From Entoloma clypeatum (taxonomy: Eukaryota; Basidiomycota; Agaricomycetes; Agaricales; Entolomataceae): a stretch of DNA of 64,000 nucleotides. The notes under the pieces are model-generated. The model saw only the letters and a list, made by a program, of their open reading frames with translations. It made no database searches and had not been told where the DNA came from. Of this stretch, positions 30,901 to 40,156 are shown piece by piece. Numbering within the stretch: position 1 is the stretch's first letter; the number at the start of each line of letters is the position of its first letter. Both the position numbers and the translations under genes were made by a program. Location of the stretch: the NCBI GenBank assembly GCA_963565915.1, contig OY751485.1, positions 1,116,001 to 1,180,000 on the forward strand, written 5' to 3'.

Positions 30901-32648
30901 AAGACACCTAGGGACAATAGGCGTGTGTCCATGTCCAGAATGTAGAATACAGGTCGGAGAAGGTGGGTTTTTACTTCCCCATTTAGGGTATGCCGTACTG
31001 GAACGGCCCCAACTCCGAGAATTTCCAGTTTCTTTCCCTTTTCAGCTGTTTGGACAAATCGCTTAGCCTTGAGAGGCCTGTAGTACGCGAAGTCCTTGAA
31101 CTCATGGGTAAAGTGTAACGAGGCACCGGAGTCTAAGATCCATTGTGCGCGTTCTTTCTCCTTACAGTGTGTGCATGACGCAAAGTGCTTTGTATATTTT
31201 TTATATAGATCGTTGTCAATGTGATCCATACATTCTGCACTAGTACTAGCTAATATTTTACACGTCTGTAAGGAGGTGTTATTAGCTTTCCTTAATTGGT
31301 CAGATTCAGGAGAGGAAGATGACGAACCGTCAAGTTCAATGAGCCCATCTTCGAATTGGTCCGGCCCCATACGCTCGCTCTGATGGTCTATGTCCATCAT
31401 CCTAAGGGTTTGGTCCAGCGGCGGAGTAACTCGACGCTGCTTGGACGGTCTTTCGTCTTCTTCTGGGATAATCGTATCCAGAATGCGAAGGTTTGACCCT
31501 GAGGGGCGAGCACCAATGCCGCGTGCGAGTTTGCGAACATGGTCGTTTTTCTTCCACACAGACGGCTTGCCCAAAGGAAGCCCGGTGTACTGGGATGGAG
31601 GCGGGTTCATTCGCTGAAGTAGCGACTGCATCCGCTGAGAGTCTGGCTGTGCAGTACTTGTCGTTTTCCCGCGCCCAGTGACGGTGGTGAAGGACGGTGG
31701 CGGGAGAGGAGGGAAGTGGATGGCGGGAGCAACAAACTCAACCGTTTCTTCCACATGGTCGGACGTGTTGTCCGCAGTGTTAGCGCTTTTCTTCTGATTG
31801 CGCCAGTGTCCCTTTCCCTTCTTCTTTTCAGAAGCGGTACTTGGGTCGCCCGAGTTAGGCTGCTCGTCAGCATCGTTCTGCGAGGTACTCGGCTTTTGCT
31901 GCTTTTCCCATTTGGGGTCCTGCCCCTTTCGCTTTGTCCCGGAAATCTTCTTGGCCTGCTCATTGGACGTACGAGTAGACCCGATTGAGTACTTGCGCCG
32001 GTATTCAGAGATGATGCTGTCGGCGACGGCTTTGTAGGTGAAATCGTCGGCGTCGTAGACCTGGAAAAGGGCGGTGGAAAGTGATGACCAGGCGTCGGGA
32101 ATCGCATTGGCCAGGATCATTGCCTGCATCAGGTCGGGGACGACAAAGCTTGAATCGGCGAGCCGGGCGAAGAGAGACCCCAGGCGTTCAATTTCAGGCA
32201 CTGGGTCGCGTCCAGACAGTTTGTAGGTGGCGGCAGCCTTGAAATCGCCGAAGATGACGGCCGGGGATACCTTGGAGTAGGCATCCTTCAGCGTTTTCCA
32301 CGCGCCAAGTGCCGAGGTGCTGTCCTTGATGTGGCGTCTGATCGCCTCAGAGACCTTCAGGCGTATCGCCCCGAGAGCTACGTCGTCGTCCCTGATCCAG
32401 GCTTTTTCTTCCTTGCGGAAGCCAGGCTGGTCGACTGTAGTAGCTAGCACAGGGGGGGCGGCAGCAGTGGCACCAGGGGTGGAGACCGTGGTGGTGAAGT
32501 CGGCGATCACAGGGCGGGTGATGTCGCCAGAAACGAGGCGCCAAACTCCTTGATGGAGGAGGTAGGACTTCATCTTTTCGGCCCAACTTTGGTAGTCAAT
32601 GCCGTCAAAGGGGGTGATGGTGTCAAGAGCAGAGCGAGAAGTAGACAT
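27921..32648 (-). CDS. Copia-1 Gag-Pol polyprotein
   Basis: 1575 residues, no stops. Order: UBN2 gag about 1-230; low-complexity basic linker; aspartic protease DSGAS near 504; pre-integrase zinc region WHKRLGHPND near 640; integrase core with Asp in LIHSDLKQI (about 703), Asp in RVDGGGEFDEY (about 768) and Glu in NGRAERIN (about 801); RT from about 1090 with WVYNEKSDGRLKARLVAKG and catalytic VIYVDDSAFLG near 1256; RNase H with TDSDWASDENTRRS near 1432 and SSTEAEYMAL near 1469. Copia order (integrase before RT) is clear. All catalytic motifs are present. No canonical CCHC knuckle is seen in gag. The ATG at 32648 is the one shared by all three gag copies. Confidence 0.96.
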   Translation of the reverse strand: MSTSRSALDTITPFDGIDYQSWAEKMKSYLLHQGVWRLVSGDITRPVIADFTTTVSTPGATAAAPPVLATTVDQPGFRKEEKAWIRDDDVALGAIRLKVSEAIRRHIKDSTSALGAWKTLKDAYSKVSPAVIFGDFKAAATYKLSGRDPVPEIERLGSLFARLADSSFVVPDLMQAMILANAIPDAWSSLSTALFQVYDADDFTYKAVADSIISEYRRKYSIGSTRTSNEQAKKISGTKRKGQDPKWEKQQKPSTSQNDADEQPNSGDPSTASEKKKGKGHWRNQKKSANTADNTSDHVEETVEFVAPAIHFPPLPPPSFTTVTGRGKTTSTAQPDSQRMQSLLQRMNPPPSQYTGLPLGKPSVWKKNDHVRKLARGIGARPSGSNLRILDTIIPEEDERPSKQRRVTPPLDQTLRMMDIDHQSERMGPDQFEDGLIELDGSSSSSPESDQLRKANNTSLQTCKILASTSAECMDHIDNDLYKKYTKHFASCTHCKEKERAQWILDSGASLHFTHEFKDFAYYRPLKAKRFVQTAEKGKKLEILGVGAVPVRHTLNGEVKTHLLRPVFYILDMDTRLLSLGVFLNHGYKVDGMRGEINISKGQNKIQFSPHILGQTIYWLDTEIRLDQIHAISSEITVETWHKRLGHPNDQALNKIPTSTKGVPKTLVREKSQESCTGCLKGKMPNQSYPNSMTRAVKPFDLIHSDLKQISTASYHKYKYFLTFLDDFSSHVWVVLLRKKSGAITALKQFLAMIQNQFAATPKKWRVDGGGEFDEYKDVLADHGILIDVTLPYQHQQNGRAERINRTLWEKSQALRFDACLPPMWWEFCLEHAAFLYNRTPMQRLEWKTPYFRVTNEIPDMSSVRVFGCQAYVYIPKEKRRNSLESRSRLMIYLGSKPGVKGYRFMDPETNTIFMGGKAIFDESKYPRCHIDPLPENHPEMENPEPADEFEDLIPGSNDDDSHNETPHIPVPIEQDQPESDNELPASEPDDEPRVPTPQPEQVPDRPIRERRVRKMPGSIYGEDTPASDLEKLDRRRRLGGQTAWMNDLLMEAMSVQVGIVEMSHKDIYPLPNKEDWYAAERKELDMLKRRGVITELVPLPAGRKALRNKWVYNEKSDGRLKARLVAKGFSQVEGIDFDQIFSPVVRYETVRLILALTALEGWFMTLLDVSSAFLYGTLREVIYMRQPEGYIVKGKEHLVYQLFKALYGLKQAALAWWRELDSSMKKLGFVRLHSDAGVFIHKSTNGEIVIAVIYVDDSAFLGTNREYTLEKKKAFMTTWECRDLGHLAPDGEPKEFLSIQIRQRGKKIFIDQVPYLEKILARMGMSESNATHTPLPTGYKPMASEDEPNAELRSKYQSVIGSLLYLMIGTRPDICFAVIKMSQFSANPTKRHLEVARDICRYLKATKNYAIMYDGDSGKGIYAFTDSDWASDENTRRSTTGFFISLASGAITWVSSAQKTIALSSTEAEYMALSDCSRAATWLRSMLAQLGMQIGSVPIYGDNNGSVFIASNPVTEKRSKHIDVRFHFVREKVSEGIITVEFIEGVNNPADLLTKNLGKILFSKFIPYFGLIKN

Positions 32649-32999
32649 TGTAGATGAATCTAAAAAAGGGTTCCCAATCAGTGATGTGTTATGAATATGA
32701 TTTCAAGAAAACAATTAAATGATTCCTTATGACATATTCCCTTTAGGAATAGCGGTCACGGGAAAACCCTTTATATGTCAGAAACGTATAAGGTGCGATC
32801 AACGTTTCCACATGGAGTGTACTAGGTCAATCCCCTTAGGGACGTCTCATGACAGGTACTTGTCGTAATGACGTTCCCAGGTTCATATGTGAAGAAGTAA
32901 GACTCAGAACCTAGATCTTTCGATCGGTTCTTTGCCAACCAGGGTAGAGTGGGCAGGTACTCGCTGTTGCCAGCGTTTCCCAGGTCCCTCTGCTATCCG

Positions 33000-33011
33000 G
33001 GGCCCATAACC
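33000..33011 (-). other. Copia-1 primer binding site
   Basis: GGTTATGGGCCC on the minus strand directly after the 5' LTR, matching the anticodon arm of initiator tRNA-Met. Confidence 0.8.
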
Positions 33012-33323
33012 TGTTGAAGTTCCACCTGGGCGCTAGCCGCAGGTGTACTGAGCAACACGGCTACAGTGGAAGTACTCTACGATACCGCTATAGTCACTTA
33101 CATGGTTTGGAGGGGGGGTAAGGCTGGTAAGAGCAGTTGAGGCTGGTGAGAGCGATGGAGCTGGTTAAGAGTCAAGAGACAACTTGTTGATATTGACAGT
33201 TTCCTGGTCTTATATACCGTACTACTGTTTGTACCAACCAAACAAGTATGTAATGAAGATATGTAAAGGTCACGTGATGTAATCTAATCTAATCTAATCT
33301 ACGTGATGGGAAAAGTTTCAACA
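33012..33323 (-). repeat. Copia-1 5' LTR
   Basis: 312 bp. Partner of 27536-27846. Minus-strand TATATAAGACC core promoter. Confidence 0.95.
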
Positions 33324-34177
33324 CATCCCAGGATCCTTGATGATCTTGGATGTATCCATTGTTTGTACAGCCGGAGCTTCTGCCATGTTTAGAGTCTGCG
33401 GAGGAGAAGAGGAGTCGGGTTGTTGGGATGAAGATGGGGTTCGGGATACAGGTAAGGATTGAAAATGAGTCCCTGTTCTAGGCGTCTGTTCGATATCTGA
33501 CTGCACGGAGTCAAAAGTAAATTCGTCAGGGGACTCGTCGGCGGAATCGGTGGCAAAACGTTCAGAGTATTTCCTCTGTAAATCTCCAAGGAATCTCTGT
33601 TCCTGCACGTCTGTTGGTCTCGAGAAGGGGTCAAGTCTCTCGTTTCGTGCCCAGCGGTTGTACTCGGTTTGTTGTTCTTCAATGGTGAAGTGGGCGTAGA
33701 TCTGCTGCTTCGAGTAAGACATGATGATGTGGCTCTGGGACGTCTCGATGTGAGCGTCCTAATCAATCTTCTGATAACGGTTGTCTGGACACCGATAAAC
33801 TCTCTGATCTCTGTGATCCGACCTGTCTGAGGTCCTTCTTGAACGCGAAAACTTTCGAGTTCGTTCTGTTGGGCATTGTAACGCGCGATCTGATGTTGCC
33901 GAGCAAGATGGATGCTCTCTGCTATCTCGCCGTGGGGGCAATGCTCGTCGTTGTCTAGTTCTTCGTCAAGCACCTGCTGTAGGATGCGACGGATCTCCGA
34001 TTCGATGTACTGCTGGATGAGTGTAAAATCGATACTGTCTCGAGGACTTAGCTCCTCCTGTCGGGCTTCTGGCGTGCTGAATGGGTTACTGGTGAAGTCT
34101 TCAAAGAAGCGCGACGTCTTGACTCGTCTGGTAGTTGCTCTCTTCGCTCTGGGCGAACCTAACGAGATTTAGCAACT
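33324..34177 (-). pseudogene. Gypsy-2C gag start and ATG-poor leader
   Basis: From the insertion point back to the LTR: gag N-terminus (MAEAPAVQTMDTSKIIKDPG), then an open leader with the same frame change at GATTAG|GAC as copies A and B. One extra ATG (near 33720) is present where the other copies have ACG. The self-complementary primer site AGATTTAGCAA is at 34165-34175, with its partner at 34250-34260. Confidence 0.8.
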
Positions 34178-34565
34178 TGTTATGCTTAACAAACCGTTCC
34201 AAGGTTCGGGCAGAGTATGCAGGAAGTGGAAAGGCGAAGAGCAAAGTGATTGCTAAATCTAAGGAATGTAGCTATGGTACATGGGGTTTATATAGTACTG
34301 GCTACGAGCGGTAGCGAGTGAGTCAGTAGCTGCGGAAGGCAGTGCGGATGAGTCAGTAACTGCGGAAAGGCAGTGCGAAGTGAGTCAGATGACTGCGGAC
34401 TGAGTAATCCCTACTGCGGAGTGCGAGTCAGCGCAGGAGCGAAGTATACTAAAGGAGAATGGTAGAGTAAAGGTAAATGAATAAGCGGTCCGATGAGTCA
34501 AAGAAATAACGAAGGTACAATGCAAGGGAAAAGTGCATAACATACAAACCGGTAAGTCCGTAACA
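34178..34565 (-). repeat. Gypsy-2C 5' LTR
   Basis: 388 bp, TGTTATGCTTAACA...GTCCGTAACA. Has four TGAGTCA words. Inserted immediately upstream of the ORFx start of copy D. Confidence 0.92.
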
Positions 34566-34573
34566 TCGCCGCC

Positions 34574-34945
34574 ATGTCAAACACCATCATTACCTCCACC
34601 TCCACCACCGACATCAACCCCGCCATTGCCGCCCTTATGAATGAAGCGCTCCCCATGAGAGACCAAATCCATGCCCTCAAAACTTCCCTTGCCAACCTCC
34701 TTCATCACCAGATGAATATCCGACTTCATTTGTTGTCCAATCTCCCTGTCGCCCCGTCTCCCGAAGAGAAACAAATTCTTGGGAATTACACCAGCACCCT
34801 CATCATCGAAAATCAATGTATTTGGCTGGCCATCAAAGGCCTTGAACTCGCTGTAGCCATCAATGAGGAGTTGATATATGATTGGAGCCTCAAGGAGAGT
34901 CCGAACTGGTCCGATCCCAACAACAACAAGGGATGGGGACAGTGA
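34574..34945 (+). CDS. ORFx of Gypsy-2D, 123 aa
   Basis: Complete frame MSNTIITSTSTTDINPAIAA to a Trp-rich tail ending GWGQ. Same length as in copy A and the same helix pattern (MRDQIHALKTS, EEKQILGNYTSTL). Ends 34 bp before the 3' LTR. Function unknown. Confidence 0.65.
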   Translation: MSNTIITSTSTTDINPAIAALMNEALPMRDQIHALKTSLANLLHHQMNIRLHLLSNLPVAPSPEEKQILGNYTSTLIIENQCIWLAIKGLELAVAINEELIYDWSLKESPNWSDPNNNKGWGQ

Positions 34946-34960
34946 CTCTGTGAGGACACA

Positions 34961-34979
34961 GAGCTTGGAGAGGGGGACA
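34961..34979 (+). other. Polypurine tract of Gypsy-2D
   Basis: GAGCTTGGAGAGGGGGACA directly upstream of the LTR. Confidence 0.75.
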
Positions 34980-35380
34980 TGTTATGGACTCTACTGTATG
35001 AGGACCACATCATCACTTTTACTTATCGGCCCGGCTCGGCGCCCTCTTACAAACTTACTATGTCTAATGTCTACTTTCGCAACCTTCAATTCCCAGTCTG
35101 ACTCACTACATTACTTTGTCATCCCCTTTAGTATACTTCACTCCCACGCTGACTCGCTTTCCGCAGTCAGCTTATTCACTGTACATAGCCTTCCACAGTC
35201 GCCTTACTCATGCGCACTGCCTTCCGCAGTACTGACTCATCCGCTACCGCCTATAGTCTGTACCTATATAAACCTCTTGTACTGTAGTAGATTCCTTAGA
35301 TTTAGCAATCACATTGCTCTTCGCCTTTCCACTTCCTGCATACTCTGCCCAAACCTTGGAACAGTTTGTTAAGCATAACA
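34980..35380 (+). repeat. Gypsy-2D 3' LTR
   Basis: 401 bp, TGTTATGGACTC...AAGCATAACA. Contains TATATAA near 35265, then AGATTTAGCAATC, the predicted transcript start. Confidence 0.92.
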
Positions 35381-36347
35381 GGCTTTTGATCCGTCATGTT
35401 GGAGAGCGGTTCCAGCATTCCAATAAAACCATATCAAAGTTTGTTCCTATTTCTCAAGATCTAGTCCACAAGCTCACAAAGAAATAGGTACTTCCGCACG
35501 ATTCTGGATGCTGTATCATCACATTGACTGTTGTCCCTCTGCTGCTTAGCGCCATGCTTCTCGTAATCGCAAAGGCAGTACATCACAGAACTGTCTGGCA
35601 TGCTCATCATTTAAGCTCCTGTTTCTCTATTTTGTCAGCAGATGGGAGGGCTCAGCTGCGGATTCCACCGTTTTTGCTGAATCATGTTTCACGGATCTGG
35701 CCATTCCTGAGGGTAAATACTACCTTGCAGATGCAGAATTCCCAGCATGTGATGCTGCCATGGTACCTTACCAAGGTGTTTGATATCATCTTGCAGAATG
35801 GGGGCATGCTGGAGTGCAGTGAGTTGATGACAATTTTCAAGTATTTTTTCTGATTCTTTTAATAGTCCAGTAAATAAAGAAGAGCTTTTCAATTTGGGGT
35901 ACATAGGAACAGGATTATCATAGAATGGGAAAGGATAGGTAGGTGAAAAAGGAATGGGGCAGGCACTGGCAGGGGGGCTGGATGGTCAAGACGAGTGTGC
36001 CAGGGAGGGCAGGTGGACCGGCGAGCGGAATGCCAGTCGTTTGGTTGTTGAAAGAACCGGCACGGACTTCATGCTTGAAGGCTGCCGTGTGGTGGTGAAG
36101 CAATCTGAATATGCTGGCAGAGCGGTGCACAGCAGTGCAGTGCTGTCCATAGAATGCGTCGCCGAGTTGGATATATGTGTTGCATCGTGGAAGACTTGAA
36201 TATATGTGTCGCATCATGAAAGACTTCGAGTAGGTGGAGAAAAAGATTGTGAAGTTGGGTATATGCACCGTGAAAGGATCGGAGGGAGTGAGCCATTGGA
36301 GAAAAACAACCAAGGATCCAGGTATCCCCTTAGTACACCACTAAAGG

Positions 36348-36358
36348 GGGCTCATAAC
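36348..36358 (-). other. Orphan Copia-like primer site
   Basis: Minus strand GGTTATGAGCC, the exact complement of the common eukaryotic initiator tRNA-Met anticodon arm. It is followed on its 5' side by TGATGAATGG on the plus strand instead of a clear LTR end. Possibly a decayed Copia leader. Confidence 0.3.
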
Positions 36359-36539
36359 CTGATGAATGGTGACTATGAAGAAACCGTGAATCCTCAGTGT
36401 TCAGGGAAGAAAGGACTATATTTCTGACCTATGAAGAAACCGTGACTATAGAGATGTAAGTATCTATAGGCATGTGGAACAAAGAGAGATCACTTACATC
36501 CTCAGTGTTCAGGAAAGAAACAACTGAGGATGGAAAGTG

Positions 36540-37045
36540 ATCGCACGTAGTGTTTGAAAGTTCAGTCCAGTCCGGTTTTTTGTCCAAAAAATTAAGAACC
36601 TAGAACCAAGACTGGTTGAGTGGTCTCTCCAAAAAACTGAAACCAGGACTGGACTGGTCAAAGACTGGTGAACCAGTCTTTTCTTTCTCAAAAAAGGAAA
36701 CCAGGACTGGTTCGAACTGGTTTAAACTGGTAATTTTCCAACTCATTAAAACTGTTTCAAAATATGATTTATGACACATTTCAAAACATTTTAAAGCTTT
36801 GATGAACACATCCATGTGAACCTATAAAAACCTGTGTGAACCTATGACCAGTTTACATTTTTTGAGTCTCAAATCAAGACTGGTGTTACACCAGTCTTTT
36901 TTCTTTCCAAAATTTGAAAAACCTGAGACTGGTCAATCCTCAAAAATCTGAAACTTGAGACTGCAGTCCAGTCTTTCACCAGTCTTTACCAGTCTGGTTC
37001 TGGTCCAGTTCTAGGTCTTTGAGACTGGACTTCATAACACTAATC
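36540..37045. repeat. ACTGG/CCAGT-rich degenerate palindromic repeat
   Basis: About 500 bp with 10 ACTGG and 8 CCAGT words counted by eye, many as GACTGGT...ACCAGTC inverted pairs separated by A/T-rich spacers (for example GACTGGTGAACCAGTC and GACTGGTGTTACACCAGTC). No coding signal and no clear unit length. Confidence 0.7.
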
Positions 37046-37125
37046 GCACGAACAATATAAACAAATGGACCATGTGACACAAGTGTATGTAAGCAATGAG
37101 ATATATGGGACTATAGTCCAACAAC

Positions 37126-37548
37126 ACTGACTTGGACTATTCCCCTTTTAGATACATTTTCACTTGTTATCTCTGACTCATGGCCTTGAGGCCTTATCTC
37201 TGACTCCTATGCCACAGCCCCCTTGAAACATATAACTAACCAATGGCTTATTTAGCTCCTGTGCAGCACTTACTTATTTATAGCCATAGGATAACATATA
37301 TAAGACTTGTAACCTTAGAGTAGAGGTCCTTAGCTTGACCTAGGTAATTAACACTTACCTGTCTATCTCTCTGAACGCTCTCAAACTAAGTGCCTTGCGA
37401 GGACATAGCTCTGCCAGACCTGAACCAAGTTGTCCTTCTAAGAAACTCATGATCTTCAACAAGTCGTCCTACTGAGGGACTTGTGTGGAAACAGTATGAA
37501 CCCACATGACTAGAAACCTTGTACCAATTGTAGGCTATCACCGCAACA
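37126..37548 (+). repeat. Truncated solo LTR of Gypsy-1 family, plus orientation
   Basis: Matches the Gypsy-1 LTR in sense from GACTATTCCCC through TATATAAGAC, GTCCTTAGCTTGACCT and on to GGCTATCACCGCAACA at 37548. The first 115 bp or so of U3 are missing. More diverged than the two LTRs of the Gypsy-1 copy, so older. Confidence 0.85.
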
Positions 37549-37677
37549 GCTATGACATGCTATGTACACTACAGGTTTATGAGTGTTTGCTACAGTTTGC
37601 TACAAGCTTAAATACCAGTTTTCTAATGTTTAATTTCATTGAACAGCACATCAAGATTGCCACTACCACATGTACAG

Positions 37678-39967
37678 TTAACCCAATGGTAAGAATTTGG
37701 TGGCCCATTTCCAAGAACCATCCTCGATGAGAATACCATTTGCTTCCAATGTAGATGCCCCTGCTCCAATGATCCTCAAAGTCCTCCTCTTTGGTATTCT
37801 GATATTCCAATCCTGTAACAATGCCTGAAGAATCACCTTTGGTTTTAAAAGGGTGTCTTGCTGAATGCCAGCCGGAGTCTTCAGCTTTCGCAATAGTCCA
37901 AGTTCAGTTGTGGCTAAGACTCGCTCACCAACCACAGGTTTAGCAACAACTGGGTGCTGGCTTGTCCATTGGTTATCACCATCAAGGTCTTCCATAATGT
38001 GTGGGTTGAAATTGACACCTGGGAAAATAGTGATTGGTTCGACGTCCATCAGTGTTATGTCATCCCAGGCAATGGCCTGAAGACGAAGTGCCCTATGAAT
38101 GACTGTCTGTAAGCGTCCACCAAATCGCTCGATAAATATTGCAGTTATGGTCTTCTTATTCCAACGTGTCATTGTCACCAAAACATCGCACAGGATTTGG
38201 ATGATGACGTTTATTAAAGGGGCAAGCTGAGGTGGCTCTCGGCAAGCAGCTCTTGTGATTACGCGCCACTTTGCAGATACAACTTGTTTTTCTGTCAAAT
38301 CAATCAATAATGCATAAATTATCCACATCATCATCAGTCGGACATCAAGTACTATGGGTGACCGGGTGTTGCAAAACTTTTTAAAGAGGGCTTATCGTGC
38401 TACATCCACTGCCTCAAATGACTTGATTCTTTTACCGTCGTACAGCCTGGCTTTCTGGCTTTAATTGTCTCCACTTGATCTTGAGGATATGTGGCAAGGA
38501 AAAATAACTGGAGCGGGAGGAAATTGGCACACCATTTTCACTAGGTTGTGCAAAATATGTCACACTCGGGTCACATCACAATTTACGTCTCCGCCCTGCA
38601 GAGCCTCCTGCCTCTTTGGGGGAGGTCCTGTCGGAGTTCGAACCATACGACGCTCGATGAGTTTTGTTGTCACGCTCAAGATTCGACGAGTGTCCACGTC
38701 TTGTATACCTCATGTTTCTGTCCCGGAGAAATTGTTTTAAGGATGGATAACAATAAAACATATCATATCCCGAAGGATGAAGGTGCCCGCTCAAACATCA
38801 ATTTTACCAAGATAGAACAAGCTCGAAAATCGTGGTTTTTCATGGTTTTTCAGCTCTGATTTCATTGAGGGACAGGAATGTCATGTTTCGAAGTTACAGT
38901 GGTCTCCTAAAGTGCCTAAAGATTCCCGATCTATGAGACATCAGTTGCTCAAGATGCGGGAATGCGCCCATCGGAGAAATTTTGCATAACTAGGTGATTT
39001 TGCAACACCCGGTCACCCATAGTAGTGCTCAATTGACACTCGACAACTCACGTTTTTCACAGATTACTTTGTAGATTTCATCTATGATCTTCTGTTTCTC
39101 GTCAACTTGGGACCAGGCTGAGTTCTGGATCACATTCACGCAAAATGTCACCATAGAAGCCTGCATCGCGATTTGCAACAAAGACGGTGCGAAGCCATTG
39201 CTGATACTTTGGGAGTCCAAAGCATGGACGAAATCCATTCCGAGGGTCATTTCGACCTGCTCGCGAGCCTGATGGAGGGTTGAGGGATCGTTCTCACTAC
39301 TTGTTGGCACCTTGTCGTAGGAGAGACACGACTCCGTGATGATCGACGCAGTCTGTAAAATTTCTGTATTCAGAGCCTGCGCCAACGCAATGACGTCTGC
39401 TCCAGAAGCCGAATGTCCATGAGTGTAGAAATCGTCCCCCGTCTCACCTAACTCTGAGCTTTTCCCACCGTTGGCTGCTGACTGTTGGACGCCATCAGGG
39501 TTGGGCGTGAACCACGCTTCTCGCAGTCCATCCTGACGGTGGAGGAATCCGAGATCCGCCACTGGCAGCGCTGCCGCTGTCATGATTTCCGACCCCCGGC
39601 CGTCGGTTGGTTTTTTACCGGCTCCGAGTGCCTTCTTCAATTTCCGTTCCAAGTGTTTCACCTCTTTTCGTAATGCTTTGTTCTGCTGTTCCACTTCGTC
39701 CGCCTTTTCTCTCTGTGCCTCCAAATCCTCCCTAAGCTGGCTAATCAAGTCCTCCGGAGGTATGACATTGCGGGGAACTCTAAGACTCCGGCCAATGGAT
39801 CCCTTCGCCTCACGATTTTCTCCAGCTGTATCACGTTTGAGTACCACCGCTGAGCGGCTGGGCTTTATCTTTCTGGTTGTTTTGTGTTTCCTGGTCGTCT
39901 GAGAGGGTCCCTTTCTGCTCCTGCTGGCTGAGGGTCTCTGGGCGCTCTTCCGGGAAGCTCTCGCCAT
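37678..39967 (-). CDS. Coiled-coil protein 1, two exons, transposon in intron
   Basis: Exon 1 is 39967-39052 and exon 2 is 38291-37678, together 509 residues. The intron (39051-38292) has GTGAGT and TTGACAG ends and contains a 671-bp transposon; without it the intron is 87 nt. The N-terminus is basic (MARASRKSAQRPSASRSRKG), residues about 70-120 form a heptad coiled coil (LREDLEAQREKADEVEQQNK), and a C-terminal helical domain starts at GADVIALAQALNTEILQTAS. Exon 2 carries VVSAKWRVITRAA and KPKVILQAL, matching exon 2 of the gene at 42937-45391. I do not recognise a named domain. It is divergent from the HSPA12-like gene. The stop at 37678 is the first in frame; a further exon cannot be excluded. 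Confidence 0.75.
38352..39022. mobile_element. 671-bp non-autonomous TA-flanked DNA element (MITE-like)
   Basis: Perfect 25-bp terminal inverted repeats starting CTATGGGTGACCGGGTG (38352-38376 and 38998-39022), flanked by TA (38350-38351 and 39023-39024). No transposase frame. Lies in the intron of coiled-coil gene 1. The paralogue at the window end has GTGCTACTTG with a single TA (63995-63996), matching the joined flanks. TA duplication fits the Tc1/mariner superfamily, but the ends are unlike those of the element at 1044-2662. Confidence 0.93.
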
Positions 39968-40156
39968 TCTTATCTGGCCGAAGAGAAGGAGTCCGATATG
40001 GTAGGTTTCTGAGCCTCTTTATTAGAATAATTGACCGGTTTCTTTCCGATTTGTGGAGTGCTTTAATTATATAGAGAAGTTATGTCAATTTATTAACACA
40101 AACCGATATATATTATGCAATGACTCACTAGAACTTCGACCCACTTCAAACCGACC
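39968..40156. promoter_or_regulatory. Bidirectional promoter, coiled-coil 1 / HSPA12-like
   Basis: 189 bp between two divergent start codons. A TATATAA on the minus strand (40067-40073) lies about 100 bp from the coiled-coil ATG. TATATATT on the plus strand (40107-40114) lies about 43 bp from the ATPase ATG. A TGACTCA (Gcn4/AP-1-like) sits at 40121-40127 between the second TATA and its ATG. Confidence 0.65.

Larger units (their letters stand above)
27536..33323 (-). mobile_element. Copia-1 full-length, intact and young
   Basis: 5788 bp with LTRs 27536-27846 (311 bp) and 33012-33323 (312 bp), target duplication CATCC at 27531-27535 and 33324-33328, primer site 33000-33011, G-tract 27847-27853 and one uninterrupted 1575-codon ORF. 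The LTRs differ by one G in a homopolymer and by two adjacent transitions that resolve one ancestral CG as TG in one LTR and CA in the other. The insertion is recent and the element may be mobile. Confidence 0.97.
27280..34565 (-). mobile_element. Gypsy-2 copy C, gag split by Copia-1
   Basis: Gag sequence at 27280-27535 and 33324-34177 is continuous once Copia-1 (27536-33323) and one CATCC are removed: FKDRYTFDEWWKATKLY joins ...TSKIIKDPGM. Its 5' LTR is 34178-34565. The left part lies in or beyond the N run. Confidence 0.9.
34566..35380 (+). mobile_element. Gypsy-2 copy D, 3' end only
   Basis: Plus-strand ORFx, polypurine tract and 3' LTR of a further copy, cut at its ORFx start by copy C. 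Confidence 0.9.
35381..37125. other. Decayed repeat region, no gene recognised
   Basis: Several open frames of 60-130 codons overlap on both strands near 35520-36430, but none shows a known domain or intron structure. A primer-site-like word lies at 36348-36358, and a structured ACTGG repeat at 36540-37045 is listed separately. Confidence 0.5.

Noticed and set aside
35918..36313. 131-codon minus frame near 36 kb as a host gene
   Set aside because: Overlaps other frames of equal length, shows no domain and lies in decayed repeats.
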